Positions 34,074-43,209 of a stretch of DNA of 64,000 nucleotides are shown piece after piece. The notes beneath the pieces are model-generated. The model was given only the letters and a program-made list of their open reading frames with translations, ran no database searches and was not told the DNA's origin. Source of the stretch: Chitinophaga hostae (lineage in GTDB: Bacteria > Bacteroidota > Bacteroidia > Chitinophagales > Chitinophagaceae); contig NZ_JAGTXB010000002.1 in the NCBI RefSeq assembly GCF_018224885.1, forward strand, positions 496,001-560,000, in the 5' to 3' direction. Numbering within the stretch: the stretch's first letter is position 1; each line of letters opens with the position of its first letter. Both the position numbers and the translations under genes were made by a program.

Positions 34074-35132
34074 ATGTTTTTGGGTAAAACGCCTTTCCTG
34101 TTGTTAATGATAGTTTTGGGATTTGCCGGTTTGAATCCTTTGTACGCGCAGCACCCGGCAGCAAGCTATAAAGAACAGCAGCTGAATTTCACAGACAATG
34201 GGAATGAAATTTTTGGAAAACTCATAATGCCGGAGGGCTATACGCGTAAGTTGCCGGTGATTGTTTTTGTCCATGGCTCCGGGCCGGAAGATTATAGTTC
34301 ATCAGATAACTACCGGTATTTATGGGAAGCATTTACAAAGATGGGCTTTGCATGCTACTCCTGGGACAGACCAGGTGTTGGCCAATCGCAGGGGAAATGG
34401 TATACACTCTCTGTAGCGGGCAGGGCTCATGAAGTAATCAGTGCCGTGAATAAACTCAAAGCACTGGAGATAATTGACAGTTCAAAAATAGGCTACTGGG
34501 GCATCAGCCAGGCAGGCTGGGTTATTCCCCTGGCGGCCAAAGCCATGAAACCTGCTTTTGTGATCACCGTTTCTTCACCGGTAACAACAGCCTTCGAGCA
34601 GGAATTATACCGCGTAAGATCGCAAATGAGGGCGGAGGGTTTTTCCCGGGCAGATATTGATAAAGCGGTTTGCTACAACGAAAAACTCCGGAAGATGATT
34701 GCAGCGAATGAGCCCTATGAAGAGTTTGCATTGCTGCAAAAAGAGATAAACGGGGAAAAATGGGGGGATAATGTTATCACCGGAGAAGAGGTGGTGTATA
34801 ATTATTTGAGTATTGTTTTTAAGGAAGATAGCCCCCCGGATCTTGAGAGTCTTCGTTGCCCCGTACTGGCTATCTGGGGAGAAAACGACCTGGTAGTACC
34901 GCCTAAAACAAGTGCGGCCGTTTATGAGAAAGAATTGAAACGTATTGGCAACCGCCATGTGCTGATAAAAATTATACGGGAGGCCGACCATACACTTACC
35001 CATAACCTGACGGGGAAACCTTCCGAAACTGATAAAAGGAGGGAGGACTACAAGCATAATCCCAAAGAAATTTTTGCCCCGGGCTATATCTCACTGATGA
35101 CGGGTTGGTTAAAGGGGTTAGGCTTGAAGTAA
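34074..35132 (+). CDS. secreted alpha/beta hydrolase
   Basis: A 352-residue exported serine hydrolase. The signal peptide is about residues 1-24 (LLLMIVLGFAGLNPLYAQ). The oxyanion region is VIVFVHGSGPEDYSSSDN, the nucleophile elbow is YWGISQAGWVIPLAAKAM (Gly-Ile-Ser-Gln-Ala-Gly), the acid is in AIWGENDLVVPP, and the His is in READHTLTHN. This is the S9/DUF-like alpha/beta hydrolase group often annotated as acyl-peptide or cephalosporin-ester hydrolases; the substrate cannot be read from sequence. It ends 18 bases before a convergent kinase gene. Confidence 0.87.
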   Translation: MFLGKTPFLLLMIVLGFAGLNPLYAQHPAASYKEQQLNFTDNGNEIFGKLIMPEGYTRKLPVIVFVHGSGPEDYSSSDNYRYLWEAFTKMGFACYSWDRPGVGQSQGKWYTLSVAGRAHEVISAVNKLKALEIIDSSKIGYWGISQAGWVIPLAAKAMKPAFVITVSSPVTTAFEQELYRVRSQMRAEGFSRADIDKAVCYNEKLRKMIAANEPYEEFALLQKEINGEKWGDNVITGEEVVYNYLSIVFKEDSPPDLESLRCPVLAIWGENDLVVPPKTSAAVYEKELKRIGNRHVLIKIIREADHTLTHNLTGKPSETDKRREDYKHNPKEIFAPGYISLMTGWLKGLGLK

Positions 35133-35150
35133 TGCTACCATAGCTGATTG

Positions 35151-37097
35151 TTATTTCTTTCTTTCATGGGTTATTTTAAGCAGGATAGCCAGCATCTCCT
35201 CGGGGAGAAATGGTTTGTTGAGAAAATGGGTGATATCTAGGTTTGTAAAGCGTGTTCTTACATCTGCCAGGATATCGGCCGTAAAGATAACGACCTGGAT
35301 ATGCGGGTACCGCTCCTTTATCAGTTTCCCGAGTGCATAGCCATCCATACCTGGCATGTGAAGATCGATGAGCGCTACATCGTAGGTAATGCTTTGCAAC
35401 AGGCTGGCTGCATCATTGCCGTTGGTGGCTACATCCGGAATTATCCCGAAATATTTCAACTGGTTATCTGCCACCATAATGTTAACAGACGTGTCTTCAA
35501 CCAGGAGTACCTGCAACCAGCTGAATTTACCGGCATAAGCTGATATCTCATTTTGCAGCGATTTATCATCTGCTGCTTTGGGAGCGGCTTTTTCAAAGGT
35601 GAGGTCGAAATAGAACCTGGAGCCTTTTCCCGGGCTGCTTTCCAGCAAAATCCTGCCTCCCAGCATCGCTATCAGTCTGCGCGTAATAGCCAGTCCCAGA
35701 CCGGAACCTGACAACCTGTGCGAAGAAGTGGTATGAAGATGTCTGAATCTTTCAAAAATCATTTCCTGGAGTTCCGCGGGAATCCCTATTCCTGTGTCTT
35801 TTACAGAGAACCGTAATGTTACATGGTTGTCCGTTTCTGCTGTTATAAGCACAGATACTGATATTTCGCCTTTTTCTGTGTACTTTATCGCATTACTGAT
35901 CAGGTTATTTAATATCTGGCTGATCCGGATAGGATCTGCCATGATATAACGCGGCATATTTAAATCTACGACGCTATTTAGCCAGAGTCCTTTCTCTGTG
36001 GCTTGTTGGCTAAGCTGGCCCTTTATCTGCTGAATCAGTTGAGTTAAATCCACTTCGGAAAAGTGCAGTTCCAGGTTTTCGGTTTCGATCCTGTTAAGAT
36101 CCATGATGTCATTGATCAATTGTAACAGGTGTTCTGAGGAATATATAAGGCCATCGATAAACTCTTCCTGCGCGGGGTGGTAATTCATTTTGAGCAGGTG
36201 AGTGATGCCAATGATACCGTTGAGCGGTGTACGTATTTCGTGGCTCATGGTCGACAGAAAGTCGAATTTATCTCTTGCTGATTTTTCCGCGGCTTCCCGG
36301 GCTTTTATCAGCGCCTGTTCATCTCTTTTCTTTTCCGAAATATCCATGATGGCTCCTTTGAGCGTTACCACCTTGCCATCTCTTAATATAGGGATACACA
36401 TTGCTCTGACCCATTTCCGGGAATTATGGGCATCGTTGGTAACCAGCCGTAGCTCTATATCATAGGGCGTTCCATTTTCTATGGCCTCGCGTACCCGCTC
36501 CTGCAGGATTTGTTGCGATGCTTCATCATGCAACGCATATATTGTATCTATGGAGGGGATAAAATCTTCCGGTACTTCGTTGATGCGATAGGTTTCCCGG
36601 GACCAGAATATTTCTCCTGTTTCCAGGTGATATTCCCATCCACCGGTTTTTCCTAGAGCCTGGCTAAAGTCCAGCAGCCCGTTGCTTTGCGTTAGTTTGC
36701 TTTTTAATATCAGTTCATCGGTTTCATCCTGTACATAACCTATGCGATAGGGTGCGATGCCTTTTTTGCCTGGTACTATCCACGAATTAACCCGGCAATA
36801 GCGGGTTCCTTTTACAGGGTGATGGATCCTGAAAGAAAGTGATATAGGGTGGCCCGGGTTGGTGCTGGTAGTCAGCAGGGCTGCTTTCAGTGCTTCTATG
36901 TCTTCCGGGAAAATTGTTTTGGTATATCCCTGGCCCAGCGACTCCGAAAGCGTGAGGCCGGAGATGTCTTCCATTGCAGGATTTATGAAAATGCAATTGT
37001 CGGCAGCGTCAAAACAAAATGCTCCCATGGGCGCATATTGCAGGAACGCCAGGAGATTGTTATCTCCATCCAGTGGTGACTTCGGTTCATTTTTCAT
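35151..37097 (-). CDS. orphan hybrid sensor histidine kinase, two PAS domains
   Basis: A 648-residue soluble hybrid kinase without membrane segments. PAS 1 is about residues 12-130 and PAS 2 about 145-268 (GGWEYHLETGEIFWSRETYR). HisKA has STMSHEIRTPLNGIIGITHL with phospho-His about residue 286. HATPase is about 390-505 (LISNAIKYTEKG; GSGLGLAITRRLIAML). The REC domain is about 530-645, with phospho-Asp at about residue 577 (LIDLHMPGMDG). No response regulator with an output domain is adjacent, so the target is unknown. It is closely similar in layout to the kinase at 38676. Confidence 0.92.
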   Translation of the reverse strand: MKNEPKSPLDGDNNLLAFLQYAPMGAFCFDAADNCIFINPAMEDISGLTLSESLGQGYTKTIFPEDIEALKAALLTTSTNPGHPISLSFRIHHPVKGTRYCRVNSWIVPGKKGIAPYRIGYVQDETDELILKSKLTQSNGLLDFSQALGKTGGWEYHLETGEIFWSRETYRINEVPEDFIPSIDTIYALHDEASQQILQERVREAIENGTPYDIELRLVTNDAHNSRKWVRAMCIPILRDGKVVTLKGAIMDISEKKRDEQALIKAREAAEKSARDKFDFLSTMSHEIRTPLNGIIGITHLLKMNYHPAQEEFIDGLIYSSEHLLQLINDIMDLNRIETENLELHFSEVDLTQLIQQIKGQLSQQATEKGLWLNSVVDLNMPRYIMADPIRISQILNNLISNAIKYTEKGEISVSVLITAETDNHVTLRFSVKDTGIGIPAELQEMIFERFRHLHTTSSHRLSGSGLGLAITRRLIAMLGGRILLESSPGKGSRFYFDLTFEKAAPKAADDKSLQNEISAYAGKFSWLQVLLVEDTSVNIMVADNQLKYFGIIPDVATNGNDAASLLQSITYDVALIDLHMPGMDGYALGKLIKERYPHIQVVIFTADILADVRTRFTNLDITHFLNKPFLPEEMLAILLKITHERKK

Positions 37098-37483
37098 TAC
37101 AATAGGTTTAACCGGGATCTGTCAGAGGGGTAAATAACCTGAAGTATCTGGTAAATCCGGCTATTGCTAACACCAGCTATGCCCTATCTAAATGTATGAA
37201 ATTTGTCTGATTAAAAAATATCCGGGTATATACTTGCAGCGGTTATTTTCCAGGATGGAGACAGGAGGTAAGGGTTAACCAAAAATGGAGGAAAGGCCGG
37301 GTTTTAGTAATAATCATTGATAGTTGGAATAGGTTATGAAAAGTCTTACATGTTAACTGAAAGCCCCCAAAAGTCTGCATTTCGGGGGCATTTCAGGCGT
37401 GATTAAACCTCCATTTTAAATCCATGATAAAGATCCTGGTCATTCAATAATAATGGTTCACTATCCTTTGTCAGACAGATTAT
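37098..37483. other. intergenic region with one GC-rich hairpin
   Basis: No gene is seen. A hairpin with arms GCCCCC (37363-37368) and GGGGGC (37384-37389) lies in the middle and could be a weak terminator. The right part adjoins the end of the minus-strand gene at 37484. Confidence 0.45.
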
Positions 37484-38305
37484 TTACGGAAGCGATACCC
37501 ATTCCAGTTTCACAGTGCTGTTGTCCATGCCGGAGTTGAAAGTGGCGCGCACAGGGTATTTGGCGGCATTATATGCATAGCTGTATGTATTGGTAATACT
37601 CCTGGATGAATTGACAGAACTGATTGTTTCTGACAATACGTTATGTGCCGACAGGTTAGCTGCATTTGCTTCCAGCACAAAGGCCACACCTGGCTGTTCG
37701 TGTTGGGGATTCTGTGCTTTGTCATAAGTGTAAGCCAGGGAAGAGGTACATACAAACTTGCTGTATCCGGGTTGTTTTCCGTAGTTATCCACTCTTTCAA
37801 CGTTTCCATTCTGATCCCAGGTAAATTGTTCATAGCCTGTATTCTCCCATTTACCGGAAGACGGATGTTTTCCGAAATGATAGCGTGTTTCCAGGTTTCC
37901 ACCGGCATTATATGCGAGCGAATCATAAGTAAATACATCGCCATTGCGGTAGTACTTTACCAGTTGGATCTGCTGGCCGCTGGTGCTGTAGTCGAAGCTG
38001 GCGAACACATCGCCGGTGGCCGCGTTTTCGTCATCAGCGAAAAGCGTTCGTGTCAGGCGTCCGTTTTCATATACAGGCAGGATCACGTCTGTATAGGAAG
38101 CGTTTTCTGTTTTACGGAACTGCAACATTTTTTTCAATGTTTTATCTGCATTGTATTCCAGCCTTGTCTGGCCTTCATTGGAAGATATCTTATGCAGATA
38201 TGTACCTGTGGTTTTCCCACTATCCGGGCGGAATGATAAAAGTAAAGCTGGCATAGCTAATAACAACACGTAGCTTCCCCCCGGGAAAATAGATTTCCTT
38301 TTCAT
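37484..38305 (-). CDS. secreted YD-repeat-like protein of unknown function
   Basis: A 273-residue exported protein with signal peptide (SYVLLLAMPALLLSF). The mature part is a chain of short beta-hairpin units resembling DUF4595 or degenerate YD repeats: RLEYNADKTLKKMLQF, VYENGRLTRTLFAD, AYNAGGNLETRYHF and TWDQNGNVERVDNYG. It lacks an Rhs core and toxin tip. Such proteins are common in Bacteroidota envelopes and unassigned. It lies between two related hybrid sensor kinases, which may or may not be meaningful. Confidence 0.7.
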   Translation of the reverse strand: MKRKSIFPGGSYVLLLAMPALLLSFRPDSGKTTGTYLHKISSNEGQTRLEYNADKTLKKMLQFRKTENASYTDVILPVYENGRLTRTLFADDENAATGDVFASFDYSTSGQQIQLVKYYRNGDVFTYDSLAYNAGGNLETRYHFGKHPSSGKWENTGYEQFTWDQNGNVERVDNYGKQPGYSKFVCTSSLAYTYDKAQNPQHEQPGVAFVLEANAANLSAHNVLSETISSVNSSRSITNTYSYAYNAAKYPVRATFNSGMDNSTVKLEWVSLP

Positions 38306-38675
38306 ATCAGTTTGAATTTTATGATTTGGCTAACTGAAGAATGTCACTAACAACGATGTAAAGTTGCCGTGAATCCTTTTCGATTTTTGTTAACGTCGGG
38401 TTAACCGTGTTAACCGGTTGTTAAGAGAGCACTAAGCGGCGAATGATAACGGCTTGTTTTGTCGCACCAGCCAACACAATGAGGCGTGTGCCCGTTTACG
38501 TTACCATTCATCTGGAATGCCTTTTTCCTGTTAGTAATTTGTCGTCCTAACGTTTATTATTAGTTCGAACTAATTGTAGATATTATTGCAAATTAATTGT
38601 ATATTCACTTTACAGGTAAACGTCACACTACCCAAGCGAATCGAACCGATAGTACACCAAAAAAACAGGTCTGTA
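38306..38675. promoter_or_regulatory. regulatory region with repeated GTTAAC boxes
   Basis: No gene is seen between the two divergent genes. GTTAACG at 38389 and GTTAACCG at 38400 and 38409 form a cluster with 11- and 9-base spacing, and GTTGTTAAG follows. This could be an operator array controlling one or both genes. The part nearest the kinase gene is AT-rich. Confidence 0.4.
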
Positions 38676-41045
38676 ATGATGCACGAAGATGCTATACCTC
38701 CAGCTGAAAATATACCGGTACACCACCTGCTTGAACTAGTCCCTCTGGGCGCTTTTCAGTCCGATGCAGAAGGGAATGTTTTTTTTGTTAACGGGCGGAT
38801 GGAAAATATATGGGGACTAACCCGGGAAGAATTGCTGGGCAAGGGATGGATGAAAATTGCTTATGAGGAAGATCTTCCCCGTATTTCCAGCATTTTACAG
38901 GAAATGCTGGCGGAAAGGAAAGAGATTTTTGATTTCATTTACCGGATCAGACATCCTTTAAATGGTATCCGGTATTTAAAAGCCAATGCGAAATTTGAGT
39001 TTGACCCATCCGGGGTACCGCTTCACTATACCGGATTTGTAGAAGATGTTACGGCGCAAATAGAGCAGGGACAGGCTTTGAAGAGTATGAATGAAGAGCT
39101 TGAACGTGCGAACAGCCTGCTCGATGCCAGCCAGGAAATCAGCCAGAACGGAGGGTGGGAATATGATTTGCGGACCAACCAGATATTCTGGACAAAACAA
39201 ACTTATCTGATCAACGGTGTGTCTGCCGATTTTGTGCCAACCTTTGAGGATGTACTCTCATTTTGCGATGAGGGGTATGCGGATATACTGAAACGCAGTG
39301 TTGAGCGGGCCATTGAACATCGTATCCCTTACGATTTTGAATTCAGACATATCTCCCGTGCTGGTGTGAAGAAATGGATGCGGGCAATAGGGATTCCCAT
39401 TATCCGGAATAATGAAGTGGTTGCACTACGTGGAGCGCTGATGGATATTTCCAAGATAAAAGAAGACGAGTTGATTGTACGGGAGGCAAAGGAACTGCTG
39501 GAGCATAGTCACCTGCTGCTGGACGTAAGTCAGCGCTTGAGCGATACCGCCGGATGGGAAGCAGACCTGAAAACAGGCAAGGTATTTTGGACAAAGCAAA
39601 ATTATTTTTTGTACGAAGTCGATGATGACTTTATCCCTGACCTGGACAATACCCGTGCTTTTTACGAGCCGGATGATCGCGCCAGGATGGACCAGGTGGT
39701 AGGGGAGGCTATACGGCAACAGATTCCTTACGATATTGAATTGCAGCTTACAACGGCGAAGGGGAATAAGAAATGGGTGCGGGCTATTGGGATGCCTGTG
39801 GTAAAAGCTGGGGAGGTAGTGGTTGTGAAGGGAGCATTGATGGATATTACCCGGATCAAGAAAGTGGAGCAGGAGTTGATAGCAGCGAAAAATATTGCGG
39901 AGAATGCAGCGAAGGCAAAAACAGATTTCCTCTCGGTAATGAGCCATGAAATAAGGACTCCGCTTAATGGCATTATCGGTATTTCCAACCTGCTCAAACT
40001 CAATCACACGCTGGACCAGGAGGAGTATATCCGCAGCCTGATCTTTTCGGCCGACCACCTGCTCCGGTTAATCAACGATATACTGGATCTTACCAAAATA
40101 GAGAGCGATAAGCTGGAGCTTTTAGAAGCGGAAGTAAACTTTGCTGAGTTGGTAAGCAATATCAAAAGCCAGTTTAAGTCGCTGGCAGAAGCCAAGGGCA
40201 TCCTGCTTAAAAGTTTTGTGGATGATGATATTCCGGACCGGTTGATTGCTGACCCGGTACGGCTGGGGCAAATTCTTAATAATCTTGTCAGTAATGCGAT
40301 TAAGTTTACCGAGCAGGGAACTGTTACCATCATGCTCCGCTTGACCGCAGAAACAAAGGACCGGGCAACTGTTCATTTTTCTGTAAAAGACACCGGTATA
40401 GGGATTCCGCAAGAGATGCACGAAACCATTTTTGAAAGTTTTAAGCAGCTGCAACAGGCATCCCATCGTAAACACGCCGGTACAGGGCTTGGACTTACGA
40501 TCACGCAAAGACTGGCTCAATTGCATAACAGCAATATTTTTATAAAAAGCGCTGCAGGAGAAGGGGCGGAGTTCTATTTTGAAATGTCTTTCCTTCGGGC
40601 GAATGACCAGAACAGCCCTGCTAAATTTGTGCGCAATGATGCGCTTGCCCATTTTGAGAAAAAGCTCACGGGGCTTCGCATTTTATTTGCAGAGGATAAT
40701 CCCATTAATGTGCTGGTGGCCAGGAAGCAATTAGAGTATTTCGGGGTAGTACCTGATTGTGTGTACAATGGCCAGGAAGCGCTTACAATGCTGGAAAATA
40801 ACAGTTATCATGTAGCGTTGCTGGATCTGCACATGCCTTCTATCGATGGCTATGCCCTTGCCGAAATTGTGCGTCGCCAGTATCCGGATACACATATCAT
40901 CATTTTTACCGCAGATATTATGACCGAGGTAAGGACCAGGCTGGCTAAACTCCATGTTTATGATATTCTGAATAAACCGGTTACCTCGGAAAAAATGTAT
41001 GAAGTATTGCTGAATGTGGCGCGTGACAGGAAGATTGTTGAATGA
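38676..41045 (+). CDS. orphan hybrid sensor histidine kinase, three PAS domains
   Basis: A 789-residue soluble hybrid kinase; the ATG at 38676 or 38679 is chosen because codons upstream look non-coding. PAS domains are about 15-130, 155-270 (GGWEYDLRTNQIFWTKQTYL) and 290-405 (AGWEADLKTGKVFWTKQNYF); the last two look like a tandem duplication. HisKA is at about 421 (VMSHEIRTPLNGIIGISNLL), HATPase at about 530-640 (NLVSNAIKFTEQG; GTGLGLTITQRLAQL), and REC from about 669 (ILFAEDNPIN) with phospho-Asp near 716. It shares its plan and many motifs with the kinase at 35151 plus one extra PAS. Confidence 0.92.
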   Translation: MMHEDAIPPAENIPVHHLLELVPLGAFQSDAEGNVFFVNGRMENIWGLTREELLGKGWMKIAYEEDLPRISSILQEMLAERKEIFDFIYRIRHPLNGIRYLKANAKFEFDPSGVPLHYTGFVEDVTAQIEQGQALKSMNEELERANSLLDASQEISQNGGWEYDLRTNQIFWTKQTYLINGVSADFVPTFEDVLSFCDEGYADILKRSVERAIEHRIPYDFEFRHISRAGVKKWMRAIGIPIIRNNEVVALRGALMDISKIKEDELIVREAKELLEHSHLLLDVSQRLSDTAGWEADLKTGKVFWTKQNYFLYEVDDDFIPDLDNTRAFYEPDDRARMDQVVGEAIRQQIPYDIELQLTTAKGNKKWVRAIGMPVVKAGEVVVVKGALMDITRIKKVEQELIAAKNIAENAAKAKTDFLSVMSHEIRTPLNGIIGISNLLKLNHTLDQEEYIRSLIFSADHLLRLINDILDLTKIESDKLELLEAEVNFAELVSNIKSQFKSLAEAKGILLKSFVDDDIPDRLIADPVRLGQILNNLVSNAIKFTEQGTVTIMLRLTAETKDRATVHFSVKDTGIGIPQEMHETIFESFKQLQQASHRKHAGTGLGLTITQRLAQLHNSNIFIKSAAGEGAEFYFEMSFLRANDQNSPAKFVRNDALAHFEKKLTGLRILFAEDNPINVLVARKQLEYFGVVPDCVYNGQEALTMLENNSYHVALLDLHMPSIDGYALAEIVRRQYPDTHIIIFTADIMTEVRTRLAKLHVYDILNKPVTSEKMYEVLLNVARDRKIVE

Positions 41046-41071
41046 TAGCTTTTGTCGCAGATCATTTTTTT

Positions 41072-41100
41072 GAAGTCCCCGGCCCCCGGGGACTTCTTTG
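41072..41100. terminator. bidirectional terminator between kinase and DinB genes
   Basis: GAAGTCCCCGG (41072-41082) pairs perfectly with CCGGGGACTTC (41086-41096) across a three-base loop. A T-rich tail follows on the plus strand and, reading the minus strand, an A/T-rich tail follows there as well. It serves the convergent genes on both sides. Confidence 0.8.
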
Positions 41101-41109
41101 TTTTCTTTC

Positions 41110-41610
41110 TCAGAACCCTTTATCATCTGCCGATGGGCCATAGATCGATGGAACCGGGATATCGTTCAAGCGCATATATACGGTTAATTGTCCCCGGTGA
41201 TGTACCATGTGATTGATAGAGGACCCTATATTATCTTTTACCGGGGAACTGAAAAGTACCTGTCCCTGGTTTTTAAGATGGAAAAGTGCGGCCAGCTGTT
41301 CGTCGGTCACCTGCTGCAGCGCTTTTCTGGCGCCCCGGATGTTTTCTTCGAAATGAGCTACCAGTGCGGCTGATGTAGAAAGATTAAAATGTTGATAGGT
41401 GGCAAAATCAATTTCCGAACTTTCGATCATAGTAGTGATCCATTTAGGGATCTCCGCAACAATCAGGGCCAGGTATCCCATGCCCATTGATTTTTCATGG
41501 GGTTTCCAGCTGTATAAACTTTCGCTGATGCGTTCCAGGCATTTACGGGTAGCCGGAGTTTCCGCATCCAGTTCCGCTAAAAATGCCGCGCCAAATGAAA
41601 CGTTTTTCAT
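41110..41610 (-). CDS. DinB-family protein
   Basis: A 166-residue four-helix-bundle protein of the DinB/YfiT superfamily. The metal-binding His positions are visible as WKPHEKSMGMGYLALIVAE, the middle HFEEN region, and INHMVHHRGQLTVYMRLND near the end. Members are metal-dependent thiol transferases or have unknown roles, some induced by DNA damage. No LexA-like site was noticed upstream. It stands alone between the kinase terminator and a tRNA gene. Confidence 0.88.
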   Translation of the reverse strand: MKNVSFGAAFLAELDAETPATRKCLERISESLYSWKPHEKSMGMGYLALIVAEIPKWITTMIESSEIDFATYQHFNLSTSAALVAHFEENIRGARKALQQVTDEQLAALFHLKNQGQVLFSSPVKDNIGSSINHMVHHRGQLTVYMRLNDIPVPSIYGPSADDKGF

Positions 41611-41732
41611 AACAAGGTTTTTTAGGTTTACAGAAGAAGATTAAACTGACAGGAAGATATGATATGCCCGTGAAGTTAAGGTAATTGGGAGTGTAGTGTT
41701 TCGGGGAGAAAAATAAAAGCCTGGCTTTGCGC

Positions 41733-41775
41733 AAAAAAAACGAGACAAACAAGGAAAACCCTGATTGTCTCGTTT
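41733..41775 (-). terminator. terminator of tRNA-Leu
   Basis: Arms AACGAGACAA and TTGTCTCGTT are perfect. On the minus strand the stem follows the tRNA 3' end directly and is followed by TTTTTTTTGCG. Confidence 0.85.
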
Positions 41776-41861
41776 GGTGCGAAGGAGGAGATTCGAACTC
41801 CCAAGCCCTTTCAGGCACTACCACCTCAAAGTAGCGCGTCTACCAATTTCGCCACCTTCGC
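41775..41861 (-). tRNA. tRNA-Leu (anticodon GAG)
   Basis: On the minus strand the gene starts GCGAAGGTGGCGAAATTGGT and ends with the paired acceptor CCTTCGC, an A discriminator and an encoded CCA. The anticodon loop TTTGAGG gives GAG. The long variable arm (GTGCCTGAAAGGGCTT) is that of a class II tRNA, and the T-loop reads GTTCGAATC. Length is 87 bases including CCA. Confidence 0.95.
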
Positions 41862-41942
41862 ATCTGGTAGAATGGGGTGCAAAAATAATGGCTTTTTTAA
41901 AATAAGCAAATTTATTTATTCATATTTTGCTGAAAAGGGTCA

Positions 41943-43091
41943 TTATTTCCGAAGTACTATCCTGAAAACGGTTCCTTTGTTCATTTCAGACGACCTCACA
42001 AACAGTCTGCCGCGGTGGTATTCTTCAATGATGCGTTTGGCAAGTGAAAGCCCCAGGCCCCATCCCCGCTTTTTCGTGCTGAATCCGGGTTTGAATACTT
42101 TTTCGAAGCTCATTTTCGGGATGCCTTTGCCGGTATCAGCTACGTCGACCGTGATAAAAGTGGGGTGATTTTCTATGTTAATATCGATCTTGCCTTTGCC
42201 TTCCATGGCATCCAGCGCATTTTTTAATAAGTTTTCCACAACCCAGTCAAAAAGAGGAGGAGAGATCATGGCCGGGAGCTCTTCTTCGGTACTGTGTACA
42301 GACAACTGCACTTTCTGAGGGGCCCGTTTGCGGATATAGCTGGTCATGTTCTGTATCTGCTCCACAATGTCTTTTTCTTCCAGTTTGGGTACGCTGCCTA
42401 TTTTAGAGAAGCGGTCGGTGATCAGTTTCAGTCGGTCTACGTCTTTGGACAGTTCTGTTACCAGGGTGGTATTGGCTTCGTTTTCCCTTAAAATCTCCAG
42501 CCAGGCCTCCATAGAGGAAAGAGGGGTACCCAGCTGATGGGCGGTTTCTTTGGCGAGGCCTACCCATACCTGGTTCTGTGTGGCACGGTTGGTGCTGGAC
42601 AGGGCAAACAGTACAATACCGATAAAAAGGGTAACAACAATGAGCTGTATATAAGGGTAGTAGCGGATTTGCCGGAGTATGAGGGAGTCGCCGTAGTAGA
42701 TATAGTTGTAGAGCTTTTGTTTGGCGTCTACTTCCATGATAAAGGGAGGGTGTTGTTTCTTGAAGGCCAGCAATTCGGCCGGCAGGTAGCCGGGGTCCTG
42801 CATAATGCGCATGGAGTCGAGGTTGCGGCTGTCGAGGATCTTACCTTCTTCATCGGTGAGTATGAGCGGGATGGTAGTATTATTGGTAACGATGCTGATA
42901 GCGAGATTGAGATTGGCGTCGGTATCGGCGCGCAACAGTTCGCGGTTGGCATCTGCCCAGGTAGCTACTTTTTTCCTTTCTTCTTCCTGAATATTCTTTG
43001 ATAAGTTACTTACAAACCATATAGTGGTCCCGATGATGAGGACTGCTATGGAGGCCAGTACAAACTTCCATCCGAAATACTGTTTAACCAT
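41943..43091 (-). CDS. membrane sensor histidine kinase
   Basis: A 382-residue kinase with two membrane segments (about residues 10-30, FVLASIAVLIIGTTIWFVSN, and 145-165, IQLIVVTLFIGIVLFALSS) flanking a periplasmic sensor domain of about 115 residues. The phospho-His motif is AKETAHQLGTPLSSMEAWLE (His at about 185), the HATPase has NLLKNALDAMEGKG, and the ATP lid is RGWGLGLSLAKRIIEEYHRG. The AxxxAHxxxTPL form is that of a Bacteroidota NtrY-like/HPK4-type kinase. No response regulator is adjacent. Confidence 0.9.
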   Translation of the reverse strand: MVKQYFGWKFVLASIAVLIIGTTIWFVSNLSKNIQEEERKKVATWADANRELLRADTDANLNLAISIVTNNTTIPLILTDEEGKILDSRNLDSMRIMQDPGYLPAELLAFKKQHPPFIMEVDAKQKLYNYIYYGDSLILRQIRYYPYIQLIVVTLFIGIVLFALSSTNRATQNQVWVGLAKETAHQLGTPLSSMEAWLEILRENEANTTLVTELSKDVDRLKLITDRFSKIGSVPKLEEKDIVEQIQNMTSYIRKRAPQKVQLSVHSTEEELPAMISPPLFDWVVENLLKNALDAMEGKGKIDINIENHPTFITVDVADTGKGIPKMSFEKVFKPGFSTKKRGWGLGLSLAKRIIEEYHRGRLFVRSSEMNKGTVFRIVLRK

Positions 43092-43209
43092 ACTTCTAAT
43101 TTAAGCCATATTTGGCTTCACTGATTCTGTAATGATTCGCAAATATTAAAATCCTTTGTTGCATATTTGCATCTCAAAAATAATTGTTCACGCATAAACG
43201 TAATATCAG

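Noticed and set aside
37484..38305. A second Rhs toxin
   Set aside because: The protein has a few YD-like units and a signal peptide but no Rhs core, cleavage motif or toxin tip, and there is no immunity-like neighbour.
41543..41824. A 93-codon minus-strand frame over tRNA-Leu and its terminator
   Set aside because: It overlaps a certain tRNA gene and the start of the DinB gene and has no protein features.
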